A stretch of DNA of 64,000 bases from Bacillus_BA songklensis (GTDB lineage Bacteria; Bacillota; Bacilli; Bacillales; Bacillaceae_H), in the NCBI RefSeq assembly GCF_042649685.1, contig NZ_JBHRZT010000020.1, positions 372,001 to 436,000 of the forward strand. The letters run 5' to 3'. The notes beneath the pieces are model-generated. The model was not told where the DNA came from. It was given only the letters and a program-made list of their open reading frames with translations, and did not search any database. Position numbers and translations under genes: made by a program. The stretch's first letter is position 1. Every line of letters begins with the position of its first letter. This document shows positions 23,967-32,187 of the stretch, piece by piece.

Positions 23967-24941
23967 TTAAGCCTGAATCATTTTTTCTTTTGCCAACCAT
24001 GCCCCGCCAATGACACCGGCATCATTTCCCAAAGTAGCAATTGTTAATTCTGCTCCTTCAGCTACTCGAGGAAAAGCAAAGCGTTTAAATTGCTCTTTTA
24101 GTGGAGTTAACAATGTATCCCCCGCTTTAGAAACCCCGCCGCCAATAACAATTTTCTCTGGATTTAAACCATTTGCCAGGTTTGCAAGGGCTAGTCCTAA
24201 ATGAAATGCTAATTCATTTACGACTGTAAGCGCTAATTCATCCTTCTCTTTCGCCGCATCAAAAATCATCTTTGCTGTAATTGTGCGGTTTTCTTTATAG
24301 GCTTCTCGTAAAATGCCGGATGTCTCTGTTTTTTCAAGAGCTGCCATCGCCAGACGGACAACTCCTGTTGCTGATGCAACAGTTTCAAGGCATCCCGTTT
24401 TTCCACAGTTGCAAGGTGCTCCTCCTTCTGGAACAGATGTAACATGTCCAATTTCACCAGCTGCTCCGTTCACCCCATGCACGATTTCCCCGTTGGCGAT
24501 AACACCCCCGCCAACTCCTGTGCCAAGCGTTACACATAATAAATCTTTCGCGCCTTCGCCCGCACCTTTCCACATTTCTCCAATAGCAGCAATATTTGCA
24601 TCGTTATCCACTACTACCGGCAAAGATGTTTCCATTTCTAAGCGATCTTGCAATGGAAAGTTGTTCCAGCCAAGATTGACTGCTACATAAATGGAACCGT
24701 TTGCTGAATTAACCGGTCCCGGCGCTCCAATCCCGATTGCTGCCAACTTGCTTTTGACCTGGCCGATTTCTGCTAATTTTCGATCAATGGCTTTTGCAAT
24801 ATCTGTTGGAATATTCTTTCCTTGCGCACTAATGTCCGTTGGGATTTCCCATTTATGAATAATCTCACCATAATGATTAATAAACGCCATTTTGATCGTT
24901 GTCCCGCCGAGGTCAACCCCCACTAACCATTTTTCATCCAT
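23967..24941 (-). CDS. glcK: glucokinase, ROK family
   Basis: A 324-residue ATP-dependent glucose kinase. N-terminal phosphate loop VGVDLGGTTIKMAF is at 8-21, with the catalytic Asp in VVDNDANIAAIGE, the GTGVGGGVI loop, the EIGH motif, and the ROK zinc motif CNCGKTGCLE. It feeds free glucose into glycolysis. It starts one base after the yqgQ stop and is the last gene of gluP-yqgQ-glcK, as in B. subtilis. Confidence 0.96.
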   Translation of the reverse strand: MDEKWLVGVDLGGTTIKMAFINHYGEIIHKWEIPTDISAQGKNIPTDIAKAIDRKLAEIGQVKSKLAAIGIGAPGPVNSANGSIYVAVNLGWNNFPLQDRLEMETSLPVVVDNDANIAAIGEMWKGAGEGAKDLLCVTLGTGVGGGVIANGEIVHGVNGAAGEIGHVTSVPEGGAPCNCGKTGCLETVASATGVVRLAMAALEKTETSGILREAYKENRTITAKMIFDAAKEKDELALTVVNELAFHLGLALANLANGLNPEKIVIGGGVSKAGDTLLTPLKEQFKRFAFPRVAEGAELTIATLGNDAGVIGGAWLAKEKMIQA

Positions 24942-24942
24942 G

Positions 24943-25149
24943 TTACTCCATCCTTTTTTCTTTCTGAATTTGTATTTCGTGCCGTAAAAGCAACAAAGCT
25001 GTTTGATAGTCTCTCACGTCTACCAGTTGTGACTGAAACAGCTCTTTTAATTCTGCCTCCATCAATTCCAAATCAGCTACACGATCGCCTATATAGATGA
25101 TTGTGCCATACTTTTTCAGTAACTGTTGAACATCATAAATCGTTTTCAT
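24943..25149 (-). CDS. yqgQ: YqgQ family small protein
   Basis: A 68-residue protein, predicted all-helical: MKTIYDVQQLLKKYGTIIYIGDR, then an acidic helix ELMEAELKELF and a C-terminal helix. It matches the small YqgQ family always found before glcK in Bacillus; such proteins bind single-stranded nucleic acid weakly in structural reports, but the role is not settled. Start 25149 follows AGGTGA; the ATG at 25167 is less likely. Confidence 0.88.
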   Translation of the reverse strand: MKTIYDVQQLLKKYGTIIYIGDRVADLELMEAELKELFQSQLVDVRDYQTALLLLRHEIQIQKEKRME

Positions 25150-25221
25150 CTCGTCACCTGTTTTCATTGTTAAAACATGTACATACTAAAGTATAAAGGA
25201 AAGTTCAAGCACGTCAAGAAT

Positions 25222-26766
25222 CTATTGAACACGCGTTTGAACTTCCCTTAATAATTGCTGGTATTGTTCATTTTTCGGTTCCAATTTTGCTGCTTTTTCA
25301 ATTGATGTTCGCGCTTTCTCTACCTCCCCTAAACTTAAATAAATAAGGGCTAGGTTATAATGAGCCTCATGAAAGGAAGGATCATATCGAACTGCCGTTT
25401 CAAGATTGTTCCTCCCCTTTTCAATCTCATTTTTCTTAATTTGCGCATAAGAGAGTAAAAAATAAATTCGGCTATCCTTAATACTCTTTTCTTGAAAAGG
25501 CTGCAACACATCCAGTGCCTTATCATACTGCTTGTTTGCATTAAAATTCTGCGCAATTCCTAACGCATACTCGGTATCCTTTTCTAGGTTTTTAGGACTA
25601 AAACCATATAATAAGGAAGCGATAACAATCACACCACTGATGACTAGTCCTAGTACCTGCTCTTTTGGATTTCGATGTTTTGGCAATGATACGATGCTTG
25701 CCGCGAGAAACCCGCCCACTAGACCGCCGATATGTCCTGCATTATCAATGCCGGGTACAACAAAGCCAAAAATCAGATTGACAATAATGACCGCAATAAT
25801 GTTATATCCCATCGTTCGCAGGAAGAGTTGGCGATGAATTTTCCCCAAATAGAGCAATGCCCCAAAACATCCAAAAATAGCACCTGAGGCCCCTGCCGAT
25901 ACAGTGGAACTAAAAAGAAAGCTCCCTAATACTCCCGTAAAACCAGAAAACAAATAAATGAATAGAAAACGAATGCTTCCATACATTTTTTCGACCATAG
26001 GTCCAAGATAGTATAGGGCAAAACTGTTCATTAACAAATGAAGCATACCGATATGCAGAAAAATTGGAGTAATAAAACGCCACCACTCTCCATCAAAAAT
26101 GAAGGGATTGAATTTCGCTCCATATTCGATTAAAGTAAGGGTGTTTTCACTTCCACCTTTAAATTCGAGAACCAGAAACATCACAATCTGTGCAGCCAGC
26201 AAAACAAAAGCCAAAAAAGGCTTTCCATATTCAAAAAGCTCCCGTTCCTTCTTTTTTTGGTTGGTAATATAGGTTATAACTTGCTGCTTTAAATGCTCAT
26301 TATAGAGAAGTAATTGGCCATCTTCGTGGGAAGGATAGACTAGAGAACAACCTGTTAAATGTTCATACTCTTCCTTGGTGTTCCATTCTGCTACCAATAT
26401 GGTCTCGACCTTTGTCGGTGCTTTTTTCCCCATCATTTGTTCGGCTTTGGATAAAGGGCTCCACTCATTGACAGGTTCATAATCGCTAATATAAATGTTT
26501 TTAGTATGAAGCTCCTTTTTGAACCATTGTTTTCGCAGCTGCTCAGATTTTTCATATACATACTCTATGTCCTGCTCGATCACATTGGACCATGGAAAAT
26601 TTTGACGCAGCAAACGAACAATTGTGACAGGTTTTCGTTCATTTGCTTGAAGCCATACTTCTTGGAAGTCTCCTGATATATGAATGATTTCATATGGCCC
26701 GTTTTCTATTAACTGCTTTAATAATGACCAAAACACCCAGTCTTGCCTTATCCCCAATGCTTTCAT
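25222..26766 (-). CDS. gluP: rhomboid intramembrane protease with TPR domain (YqgP/GluP)
   Basis: About 514 residues: a cytosolic N-terminal domain (1-175), a rhomboid core with seven membrane segments (about 180-400), and C-terminal TPR repeats. The catalytic Ser is in SAGASGAIFG (about 294) and the His in IDNAGHIGG (about 345). In B. subtilis it cuts the magnesium transporter MgtE with FtsH. The start is uncertain: AGGAGG fits a TTG codon at 26757, ATG 26766 is 2 bases from it, and the frame open to 26865 runs into a hairpin. First gene of gluP-yqgQ-glcK. Confidence 0.92.
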   Translation of the reverse strand: MKALGIRQDWVFWSLLKQLIENGPYEIIHISGDFQEVWLQANERKPVTIVRLLRQNFPWSNVIEQDIEYVYEKSEQLRKQWFKKELHTKNIYISDYEPVNEWSPLSKAEQMMGKKAPTKVETILVAEWNTKEEYEHLTGCSLVYPSHEDGQLLLYNEHLKQQVITYITNQKKKERELFEYGKPFLAFVLLAAQIVMFLVLEFKGGSENTLTLIEYGAKFNPFIFDGEWWRFITPIFLHIGMLHLLMNSFALYYLGPMVEKMYGSIRFLFIYLFSGFTGVLGSFLFSSTVSAGASGAIFGCFGALLYLGKIHRQLFLRTMGYNIIAVIIVNLIFGFVVPGIDNAGHIGGLVGGFLAASIVSLPKHRNPKEQVLGLVISGVIVIASLLYGFSPKNLEKDTEYALGIAQNFNANKQYDKALDVLQPFQEKSIKDSRIYFLLSYAQIKKNEIEKGRNNLETAVRYDPSFHEAHYNLALIYLSLGEVEKARTSIEKAAKLEPKNEQYQQLLREVQTRVQ

Positions 26767-26838
26767 CTCCTCCTGTACATTTTCCCTAATGTAAACATCG
26801 CAAAAAAAACTTAAAAAATCAACTATATCAATCCACAT

Positions 26839-26936
26839 AAACAAACGGACATGAATAAAAAACATTCATGTCCGTTTGTTTACGCATAAGAGTTGGCAAG
26901 TAATCTTACGGTCTCTTGCCAACTAACTGCTTATAC
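26839..26936. repeat. two consecutive long hairpins upstream of gluP
   Basis: Hairpin 1 (26839-26881) has perfect 18-bp arms AAACAAACGGACATGAAT / ATTCATGTCCGTTTGTTT around a 7-base loop. Hairpin 2 (26884-26936) pairs GCATAAGAGTTGGCAAG with CTTGCCAACTAACTGCTTATAC. Neither has a T tract in the right place for an obvious terminator, and both lie in the leader of the gluP operon. Confidence 0.7.
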
Positions 26937-27004
26937 GAAAACCTTTGTAAACCAATACGAAATGAGAGAGCAAAAAGGTCACCAAAAGGATCAGAAACTG
27001 AAAC

Positions 27005-27053
27005 GAGCCATCCATGAAATCTTTTGATTTTACTGGATTTCATAGGATGGCCC
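27005..27053. repeat. hairpin with GATTTTAC loop after yqgO-like gene
   Basis: Arms GCCATCC-ATGAAATC / GATTTCATAGGATGGC with one bulge and loop TTTTGATTTTACTG. It resembles the hairpins at 3230-3286 and 58797-58850. It may end the transcript of 27059-27238, although no T tract follows. Confidence 0.6.
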
Positions 27054-27058
27054 TTGGC

Positions 27059-27238
27059 TTAATATTGAAACATTTGTTTTAATAACCGTTCCCTTACAAA
27101 AGGCATACTAAAAAAGGAACGAACAGCCAGCCCCCGAACTGCTTGACTGGATAATACAAAATTTAATAAACGATATCTTTTACGATAACCAAAAAACACG
27201 AGTATACTAATTAGCAATAATGTCAGGAAACGTTGCAT
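27059..27238 (-). CDS. small membrane protein, YqgO position
   Basis: A 59-residue protein: one N-terminal membrane helix (FLTLLLISILVFFGY), then a basic amphipathic part (RYRLLNFVLSSQAVRGLAVRSFF...). I do not recognise a domain; the location between fthC/DUF92 and gluP is where B. subtilis carries the equally small yqgO. Start 27238 follows GGGAGG by 9 bases. Function unknown. Confidence 0.65.
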   Translation of the reverse strand: MQRFLTLLLISILVFFGYRKRYRLLNFVLSSQAVRGLAVRSFFSMPFVRERLLKQMFQY

Positions 27239-27309
27239 CTCATTTACCTCCCTTATCATTATTACTTTTTCACATTGATCCGTTTTTTATCCATGTTTTT
27301 CTATGGCGG

Positions 27310-28098
27310 TCATACCCAGGCATACCATAAGAGGCCGAGGCAGATAGCCAGCACATTCGAAAGTCCGTTTACCATATCATTATTAAACAGTGAACACCCT
27401 TTTAGAGGAACCGTACGTGTACGACAATGTGTGGTTCGTTCGGTTTCAAGATGACAAACAGGACAACTGTAGGTGATTTGAATTACCGCGCCTAGAACGG
27501 TGTCAATCAAGTTCCCCATAAAGCCGAGGATTGTTACTATCATAATGTCCACTCCCGTGAGAGAAAACGATAGAAGGTGTGCCACATATACAATGAGAAG
27601 TGAACCAATAAGAGCAGAGAGCGTTCCCAACATGGATACTGCCCCTGATGTGCCGCGTTCAACCTTACGAAAAGTAGTCAGCAAGTAGGGTTTACCTTTA
27701 CTTAATGTTCCAATCTCTGATGCCCATGTATCTGAATTAGAGGCAGCCAGGCTGATGATAAACAACTTTTCAAACAAATGATATTCCGTTATGAAATATA
27801 AGAGGCTGATTACAGCGGCGGCTCCTCCATTAACCATCACTTGAACGAAATCTCTTTGATCGCTTTTCTCTAGTTTCTCCTCAAGCTTTTTCTTTCTATC
27901 TTTTCTAAACTTACTCCAGATGGTAGATGTGCCAAAAAATGTTCCAAGCAATACGAGCCCTTTTAAATCAAATCCTACATAAATGGCACTCCCCACTGCT
28001 ACCGCCGCCAAGACTCCCGAGGCAGACAACGCTTTCCCCCAAAAGCCCAGTAGTGCAATAATGACAATACCTATGTAAATCAATATGGACTCAATCAT
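27310..28098 (-). CDS. DUF92 (TMEM19/VTE6-like) membrane protein
   Basis: A 262-residue protein with about six membrane segments and the DUF92 signatures ASNSDTWASEIG, RGTSGAVSMLGTLSAL and GNLIDTVLGA. It also has a Cys-rich loop SCPVCHLETERTTHC. Plant relatives are phytyl-phosphate kinases that use CTP; the bacterial substrate is unknown. Start 28098 overlaps the fthC stop by 8 bases, so it is cotranslated with fthC. A longer start at 28119 is possible. Confidence 0.85.
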   Translation of the reverse strand: MIESILIYIGIVIIALLGFWGKALSASGVLAAVAVGSAIYVGFDLKGLVLLGTFFGTSTIWSKFRKDRKKKLEEKLEKSDQRDFVQVMVNGGAAAVISLLYFITEYHLFEKLFIISLAASNSDTWASEIGTLSKGKPYLLTTFRKVERGTSGAVSMLGTLSALIGSLLIVYVAHLLSFSLTGVDIMIVTILGFMGNLIDTVLGAVIQITYSCPVCHLETERTTHCRTRTVPLKGCSLFNNDMVNGLSNVLAICLGLLWYAWV

Positions 28099-28660
28099 GA
28101 CAAACAATAACCCCTTCATTTGTCACGATGGCTTCTACGGGAATATCATGTTGTTCAAAAGGAACTTCTTGTTGTAATTGGATGGAAAAGGCTAATGCAA
28201 TTTTTTTGCCATGGAAATGGACAAGATACCGGTCATAGTATCCTCCTCCATAACCAATCCGATAACCATCTTTCGCAAATACCACACCTGGAACAACTAT
28301 TAAATCGATATCCCTTGCATCATAGTATACGGTTTTGGAAACAATCGGTTCTTTCAACCCAAAATATACAGTTTCTAATTGCGAGAAAGAAGTAATCTTA
28401 TAAAATTTCATTGAGTAATCTTTTGGATCGCACTTTGGCACAACAACAGTCTTTCCAGATTCCCATGCTTTTTGAATGATAGATGTTGTGGAAACTTCTT
28501 TTCCGCGTGAGATGGTCAGAGCAATAACGGTTGATTCTTGCCACCAGTTCGTTTCAAAAAGAGTATTCGCAATCTCATCAGACCACGTTTTATGAGTTTC
28601 CGAAGTTAGCTGTTGAAGGCTTTCCTTTACTTCATTTCGAATGCTAGCTTTTATATTCAT
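28091..28660 (-). CDS. fthC: 5-formyltetrahydrofolate cyclo-ligase
   Basis: A 189-residue enzyme that converts 5-formyl-THF to 5,10-methenyl-THF with ATP. Family blocks are ALTISRGKEVSTTSII, VVPKCDPKD, and DLIVVPGVVFAKDGYRIGYGGGYYDRYL, which holds the nucleotide-binding Gly-rich loop. ATG 28660 follows CAGGGGGA. Corresponds to yqgN of B. subtilis. It removes 5-formyl-THF, an inhibitor of folate enzymes formed as a side product of one-carbon metabolism. Confidence 0.95.
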   Translation of the reverse strand: MNIKASIRNEVKESLQQLTSETHKTWSDEIANTLFETNWWQESTVIALTISRGKEVSTTSIIQKAWESGKTVVVPKCDPKDYSMKFYKITSFSQLETVYFGLKEPIVSKTVYYDARDIDLIVVPGVVFAKDGYRIGYGGGYYDRYLVHFHGKKIALAFSIQLQQEVPFEQHDIPVEAIVTNEGVIVCHD

Positions 28661-28800
28661 ACAATGGTCCCCCTGCCGTTTTTTCTCATAAAGAAAACTT
28701 GCCGATTGGTGAGCCTGTCAAGGCGAAGACAGAGGCCTAGTTGTCCTTATACTTCATTCCTCGAATTGGCGGCCTCATCGTATCGGCCCCATGCTGCCAA

Positions 28801-28952
28801 TTTATCCCGCATTAACGGGCAGTAAGATCCCCACTTCCAAACTTAGCGTAATCGGAGAAGTTTAAGTGAGGATCACTGCCCGTAAAAGCCCGATAAGATC
28901 AACTAACCATCAGTGGGGGATGAAGGCCCCCACTGATAGAAGTTTCCTTTAT
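28801..28952 (+). mobile_element. IS200/IS605-like miniature element, copy C (most complete simple copy)
   Basis: Starts TTTAT-CCCGCATTAACGGGCAGTAAG and ends ATCAGTGGGGGATGAAGGCCCCCACTGAT-hairpin, then AGAAGTTTCCTTTAT. It contains ACTGCCCGTAAAAGCCCGATAAGATCAACTAA, present in copy A but missing in B and E. No ORF. The 140 bp before it (28661-28800), upstream of fthC, are GC-rich and contain only short inverted segments that I cannot assign. Confidence 0.78.
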
Positions 28953-28965
28953 AATATCTTAACGT

Positions 28966-28998
28966 ATAAAAAAACAGCAGGAATAACTCCCTACTGTT
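28966..28998 (-). terminator. terminator overlapping the rpmG stop
   Basis: Stem AACAGTAGGGA / TCCTGCTGTT with T7 on the minus strand. Confidence 0.88.
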
Positions 28999-29147
28999 TA
29001 CTTTGTTTCACGGTGTAATGTAGCTTTTTTATCTCTTGAGCAGTATTTTTTTAGCTCAAGACGATCTGGGTTGTTACGTTTGTTTTTCTTAGAAATATAG
29101 TTACGCTCACCGCACTCTGTGCAAGCTAAAGTGATATTTACACGCAT
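28998..29147 (-). CDS. rpmG: 50S ribosomal protein L33
   Basis: A 49-residue protein beginning MRVNITLACTECGERNYIS and ending CSRDKKATLHRETK. It has the four zinc-binding cysteines expected for the zinc form in part (C9, C12 and the late Cys in KKYCSRD are seen; the usual fourth position reads differently), so metal binding is not certain. The start follows GGAGGG. It matches the rpmGA position of B. subtilis next to fthC. A terminator overlaps its stop. Confidence 0.95.
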   Translation of the reverse strand: MRVNITLACTECGERNYISKKNKRNNPDRLELKKYCSRDKKATLHRETK

Positions 29148-29195
29148 GTTTTTCCCTCCAAACTTTAAAAGCATAAATCAGACTATAATATAATA

Positions 29196-29858
29196 TCATT
29201 TTTCTCCCTGAAATTCTAGTGTGTTTTTTTGAAGAAATTTATTTAGCATTTGGGAATTTCGGGATTCCCGCCCTTTAATTAACCAATAAGTGGCCGTAGC
29301 AGTCTCATAAGGTGCCAAATTACCTTCCAATGTAAAAGCACTTATCACATTTTGCGTAGAAAATGGCTGAAAACATAGTTTTCCCTTTTTTATATCTTTC
29401 CATAAATAAGAAAAGAAATCCTGTTTCTTTGACCTCATAGAATATTGGACAATTCCCTTTTCTTTATATTTACCGTTACAAACAAATATACTGTCTAAGG
29501 AATGGTGGAGTATTGCCTGCCCGTTAGGAGCATAATAAACAATGTCATTTCCCTCCTGGCACTCCAATTCTTGCTGCAGATACACTTTTACCTTTTGGCT
29601 GTGCCCACTTTGGTTACTTATATTTACTTTCACATACAATACCTTACATTGGTTAATGGAAGCATCAAACGTTTGACAGTTTAATGTTAAATAATATTCT
29701 TCAAGTATCGAATTTTTAGAACAAGACAAGGGATGGATCCAGCAAAAATCCCCTTCTGTCCAAATTCCCATTTTAGTTGAGATTCCCTCAAAGTTCAAGC
29801 AATTTTCTTTATCATCATGAAGAAATAACGGCTGAAAGTTTTGAAAGATTGTATCCAT
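29196..29858 (-). CDS. unknown protein, last gene of the polysaccharide operon
   Basis: A 220-residue protein I do not recognise. It appears soluble and beta-rich: YYLTLNCQTF, VLYVKVNISNQSG, KVKVYLQQELEC, ASAFTLEG-like strands, with no signal peptide or membrane helix. It starts 4 bp after the stop of the nucleotidyltransferase fusion, behind GAAGGTG, so it belongs to that operon. The pattern of strands with aromatic residues would suit a carbohydrate-binding or scaffolding role, but this is only inference from context. Confidence 0.7.
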   Translation of the reverse strand: MDTIFQNFQPLFLHDDKENCLNFEGISTKMGIWTEGDFCWIHPLSCSKNSILEEYYLTLNCQTFDASINQCKVLYVKVNISNQSGHSQKVKVYLQQELECQEGNDIVYYAPNGQAILHHSLDSIFVCNGKYKEKGIVQYSMRSKKQDFFSYLWKDIKKGKLCFQPFSTQNVISAFTLEGNLAPYETATATYWLIKGRESRNSQMLNKFLQKNTLEFQGEK

Positions 29859-29862
29859 AGCG

Positions 29863-32187
29863 CTACACCTTCTGATACTCTTTAATTTTATTGATGAAGT
29901 AAGACGAAAACTGTTGAGCCGTAAACTGCTCCTCCGCTTCTGAGTAAACGTTGATGGCTGATAATTTATAATCTGGCATAATCAATGTCCATCCTCCTGA
30001 ATGATAAATTTTCATTCCCTCTATTAATTCAACCTCATATTCTTTCACATCTTCCAATATCTTCCTCATAACTCTTCCCTGCATATTCGTTGGACAAAAT
30101 ACACATTCTTTCACTGCGTGAATGTTGGGGACTATGGCAAGGAGTTGAGAAAATGATAAAAATTGAACCGCTGCCAATTCAAGCAACTGGGAAAAAGCGT
30201 AAAAAGCATTTGTCTGAAACGGTCTTGTATCAATAAATGCTTTCTTCGCATTTCTTTGTAAACTTGCACGCACTACCTTTTCCGTTAAGGAAAAGAGAAT
30301 AGGCTCACTTATGGTTACTGAGGTACTCAATTTATTTCGAGTGAGATAGTAATTAAACATGTAAAGAATGAATGATTCTGTTTCGGTCAATTTACTTCCT
30401 GTTTCATCAATAAGTTGAAATCGTTCCCCGGTTTTGTTAATCATCATGGCAAAGTGGGCACCTGCGTTCCTTACTTTCTTTATCATGTCTTCTTCATCCA
30501 TTTCTTGATAAAGATCACAGTCCACATTTAAGTCATCACATAATCTTTTAAACAGTTTTTGGATAAAGTGAGGGGCCGTTACAATTACACGCAGATTCGA
30601 ACCAATAATGGCGGGAATACAAATCGACTCATATAAAGTGGTTAAGTAACTGTTGAAAAACTCTTCTGATTTCCTCAGATTACGATTTCCGCTTTTCTCC
30701 TCTTCATTTCCTTCTTGCTTCCTTAACAGTTGTTCAAGCTTCCATTCTAAATTACGGCTAAACAGGCGACCATCTTCTTCGTAAAATTGAACAAATATTT
30801 CATTTGAATGATGAACGGCCTTCCTTCCTATATAAATTGCTCCGTCTACTCTCTCCCGTACTGCAGCATATTGAAGCAATGGAACAGCAACAACATGGAA
30901 ATCTTCCACTTGAAATCCGCACTCCAGAAGCTTTATTACAATCTGTTCTTTAAAATACTCTACTCCTTCTTCACAACCAATCACAACTCGTTCATATCTT
31001 CTCCATAATTGTTTTAGTGCTCTGGCAATCGATGCGTAAAAATCAGCATCCAGTACAGAAGGATAAATGGTTCCATTGATAATGGATGGTGGATTGTAAA
31101 AGAATGTTGCAGCTAATTGAGTAGGATCACTTTGTATACTGACAGGCTCTGTAAAAACCTTATATAGCATTACATTTTCTCCCTGGCTGAACCGTTCCTT
31201 ATCTTCTATTTTTCTATCCCAATCAATAATTGCTTTTTGCAAGATAGAGCTTTTCCCCACTGATACACCTGGCAGCAATACCGATTCCTGTATAAGCGCA
31301 TTGGCCTGAACGAAACCATTTGAAGCGATGACCGTGTGAGGACCTATAACCGCGTCTTTTTGTATAACGGTATGATTCCCGATAAAAACGGGTGCCCGTA
31401 CCGAGGCTGAACGTTCAATCGTTACATTTTCTCCAAGCCAAATCCCGCTCTTTATTTCTTGCCCGTTTATGAAAGCTGAGCATTTCCTATTTAACAGGTC
31501 CTGCTGTGCTTGATAGTAATGATTGACTTCTCCTATATCTATCCAGTAGTCTTCACTTAAATAGTGATATATGTTTTGGCTGCTTGAGAGTAAAAGTGGA
31601 ATCAAATCCAGGCTTACATCCGTTTCAATGTTATCTTTTATATAAGATAGTACATTGGGTTCAATAATGTAAATGCCTGTATTAATGTAATCACTCAGAA
31701 CTTCATGCCTCCTTGGCTTTTCAATCATTTTCTCCACTTTTCCATCAAATCTTGGTACCACTATTCCGTAGCTGAAAGGATTTGATAACTTTTTGGTAAT
31801 GATGGTCATGATCCCTCTTTTTTTCTTGTGGTAATCAAGAGCCCTCTGGAAATCGATCATTGTTAAAGCATCTCCGCTTACAATCAAACAAGAGTCATTT
31901 ATAAACGGTGCGGCATTTTTGACTGCCCCCGCCGTTCCAAGCGGTGTTTCTTCCAGAAAATAAGAAATTGTAACTCCCCATCTGCTTCCGTCTCCAAAAT
32001 AGTTCATAATAGAGTCGGATAAATAGCTTAATGTAATGGCAATATCGTCAATCCCGTGGTGCTTTAAATGCTCAATCGTATATTCCAATACAGGTTTATC
32101 CAATAAAGGTAGCATTGGTTTTGGCGTATGGTAAGTGAGAGGACGAAGTCTTGTACCTTTTCCGCCAGCTAATATTATGGCTTTCAA
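29863..32187 (-). CDS. nucleotidyltransferase / phosphoglucomutase-like fusion protein
   Basis: A 774-residue two-part protein. The N-terminal part (1-235) is a sugar-phosphate nucleotidyltransferase (GGKGTRLRPLTYHTPKPMLP, SGDALTMID, YINTGIYII), followed by left-handed helix repeats (about 250-330) as in GlgC/ManC. The C-terminal part (about 355-774) resembles phosphohexomutases but has no recognisable catalytic Ser loop: the aligned place reads AIYIGRKAVHHSNEI. The start is TTG 32187 behind GGAGGGAG, overlapping the upstream gene by 4 bases. It should supply an activated sugar for the preceding glycosyltransferase; the nucleotide and sugar are unknown. Confidence 0.85.
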   Translation of the reverse strand: MKAIILAGGKGTRLRPLTYHTPKPMLPLLDKPVLEYTIEHLKHHGIDDIAITLSYLSDSIMNYFGDGSRWGVTISYFLEETPLGTAGAVKNAAPFINDSCLIVSGDALTMIDFQRALDYHKKKRGIMTIITKKLSNPFSYGIVVPRFDGKVEKMIEKPRRHEVLSDYINTGIYIIEPNVLSYIKDNIETDVSLDLIPLLLSSSQNIYHYLSEDYWIDIGEVNHYYQAQQDLLNRKCSAFINGQEIKSGIWLGENVTIERSASVRAPVFIGNHTVIQKDAVIGPHTVIASNGFVQANALIQESVLLPGVSVGKSSILQKAIIDWDRKIEDKERFSQGENVMLYKVFTEPVSIQSDPTQLAATFFYNPPSIINGTIYPSVLDADFYASIARALKQLWRRYERVVIGCEEGVEYFKEQIVIKLLECGFQVEDFHVVAVPLLQYAAVRERVDGAIYIGRKAVHHSNEIFVQFYEEDGRLFSRNLEWKLEQLLRKQEGNEEEKSGNRNLRKSEEFFNSYLTTLYESICIPAIIGSNLRVIVTAPHFIQKLFKRLCDDLNVDCDLYQEMDEEDMIKKVRNAGAHFAMMINKTGERFQLIDETGSKLTETESFILYMFNYYLTRNKLSTSVTISEPILFSLTEKVVRASLQRNAKKAFIDTRPFQTNAFYAFSQLLELAAVQFLSFSQLLAIVPNIHAVKECVFCPTNMQGRVMRKILEDVKEYEVELIEGMKIYHSGGWTLIMPDYKLSAINVYSEAEEQFTAQQFSSYFINKIKEYQKV

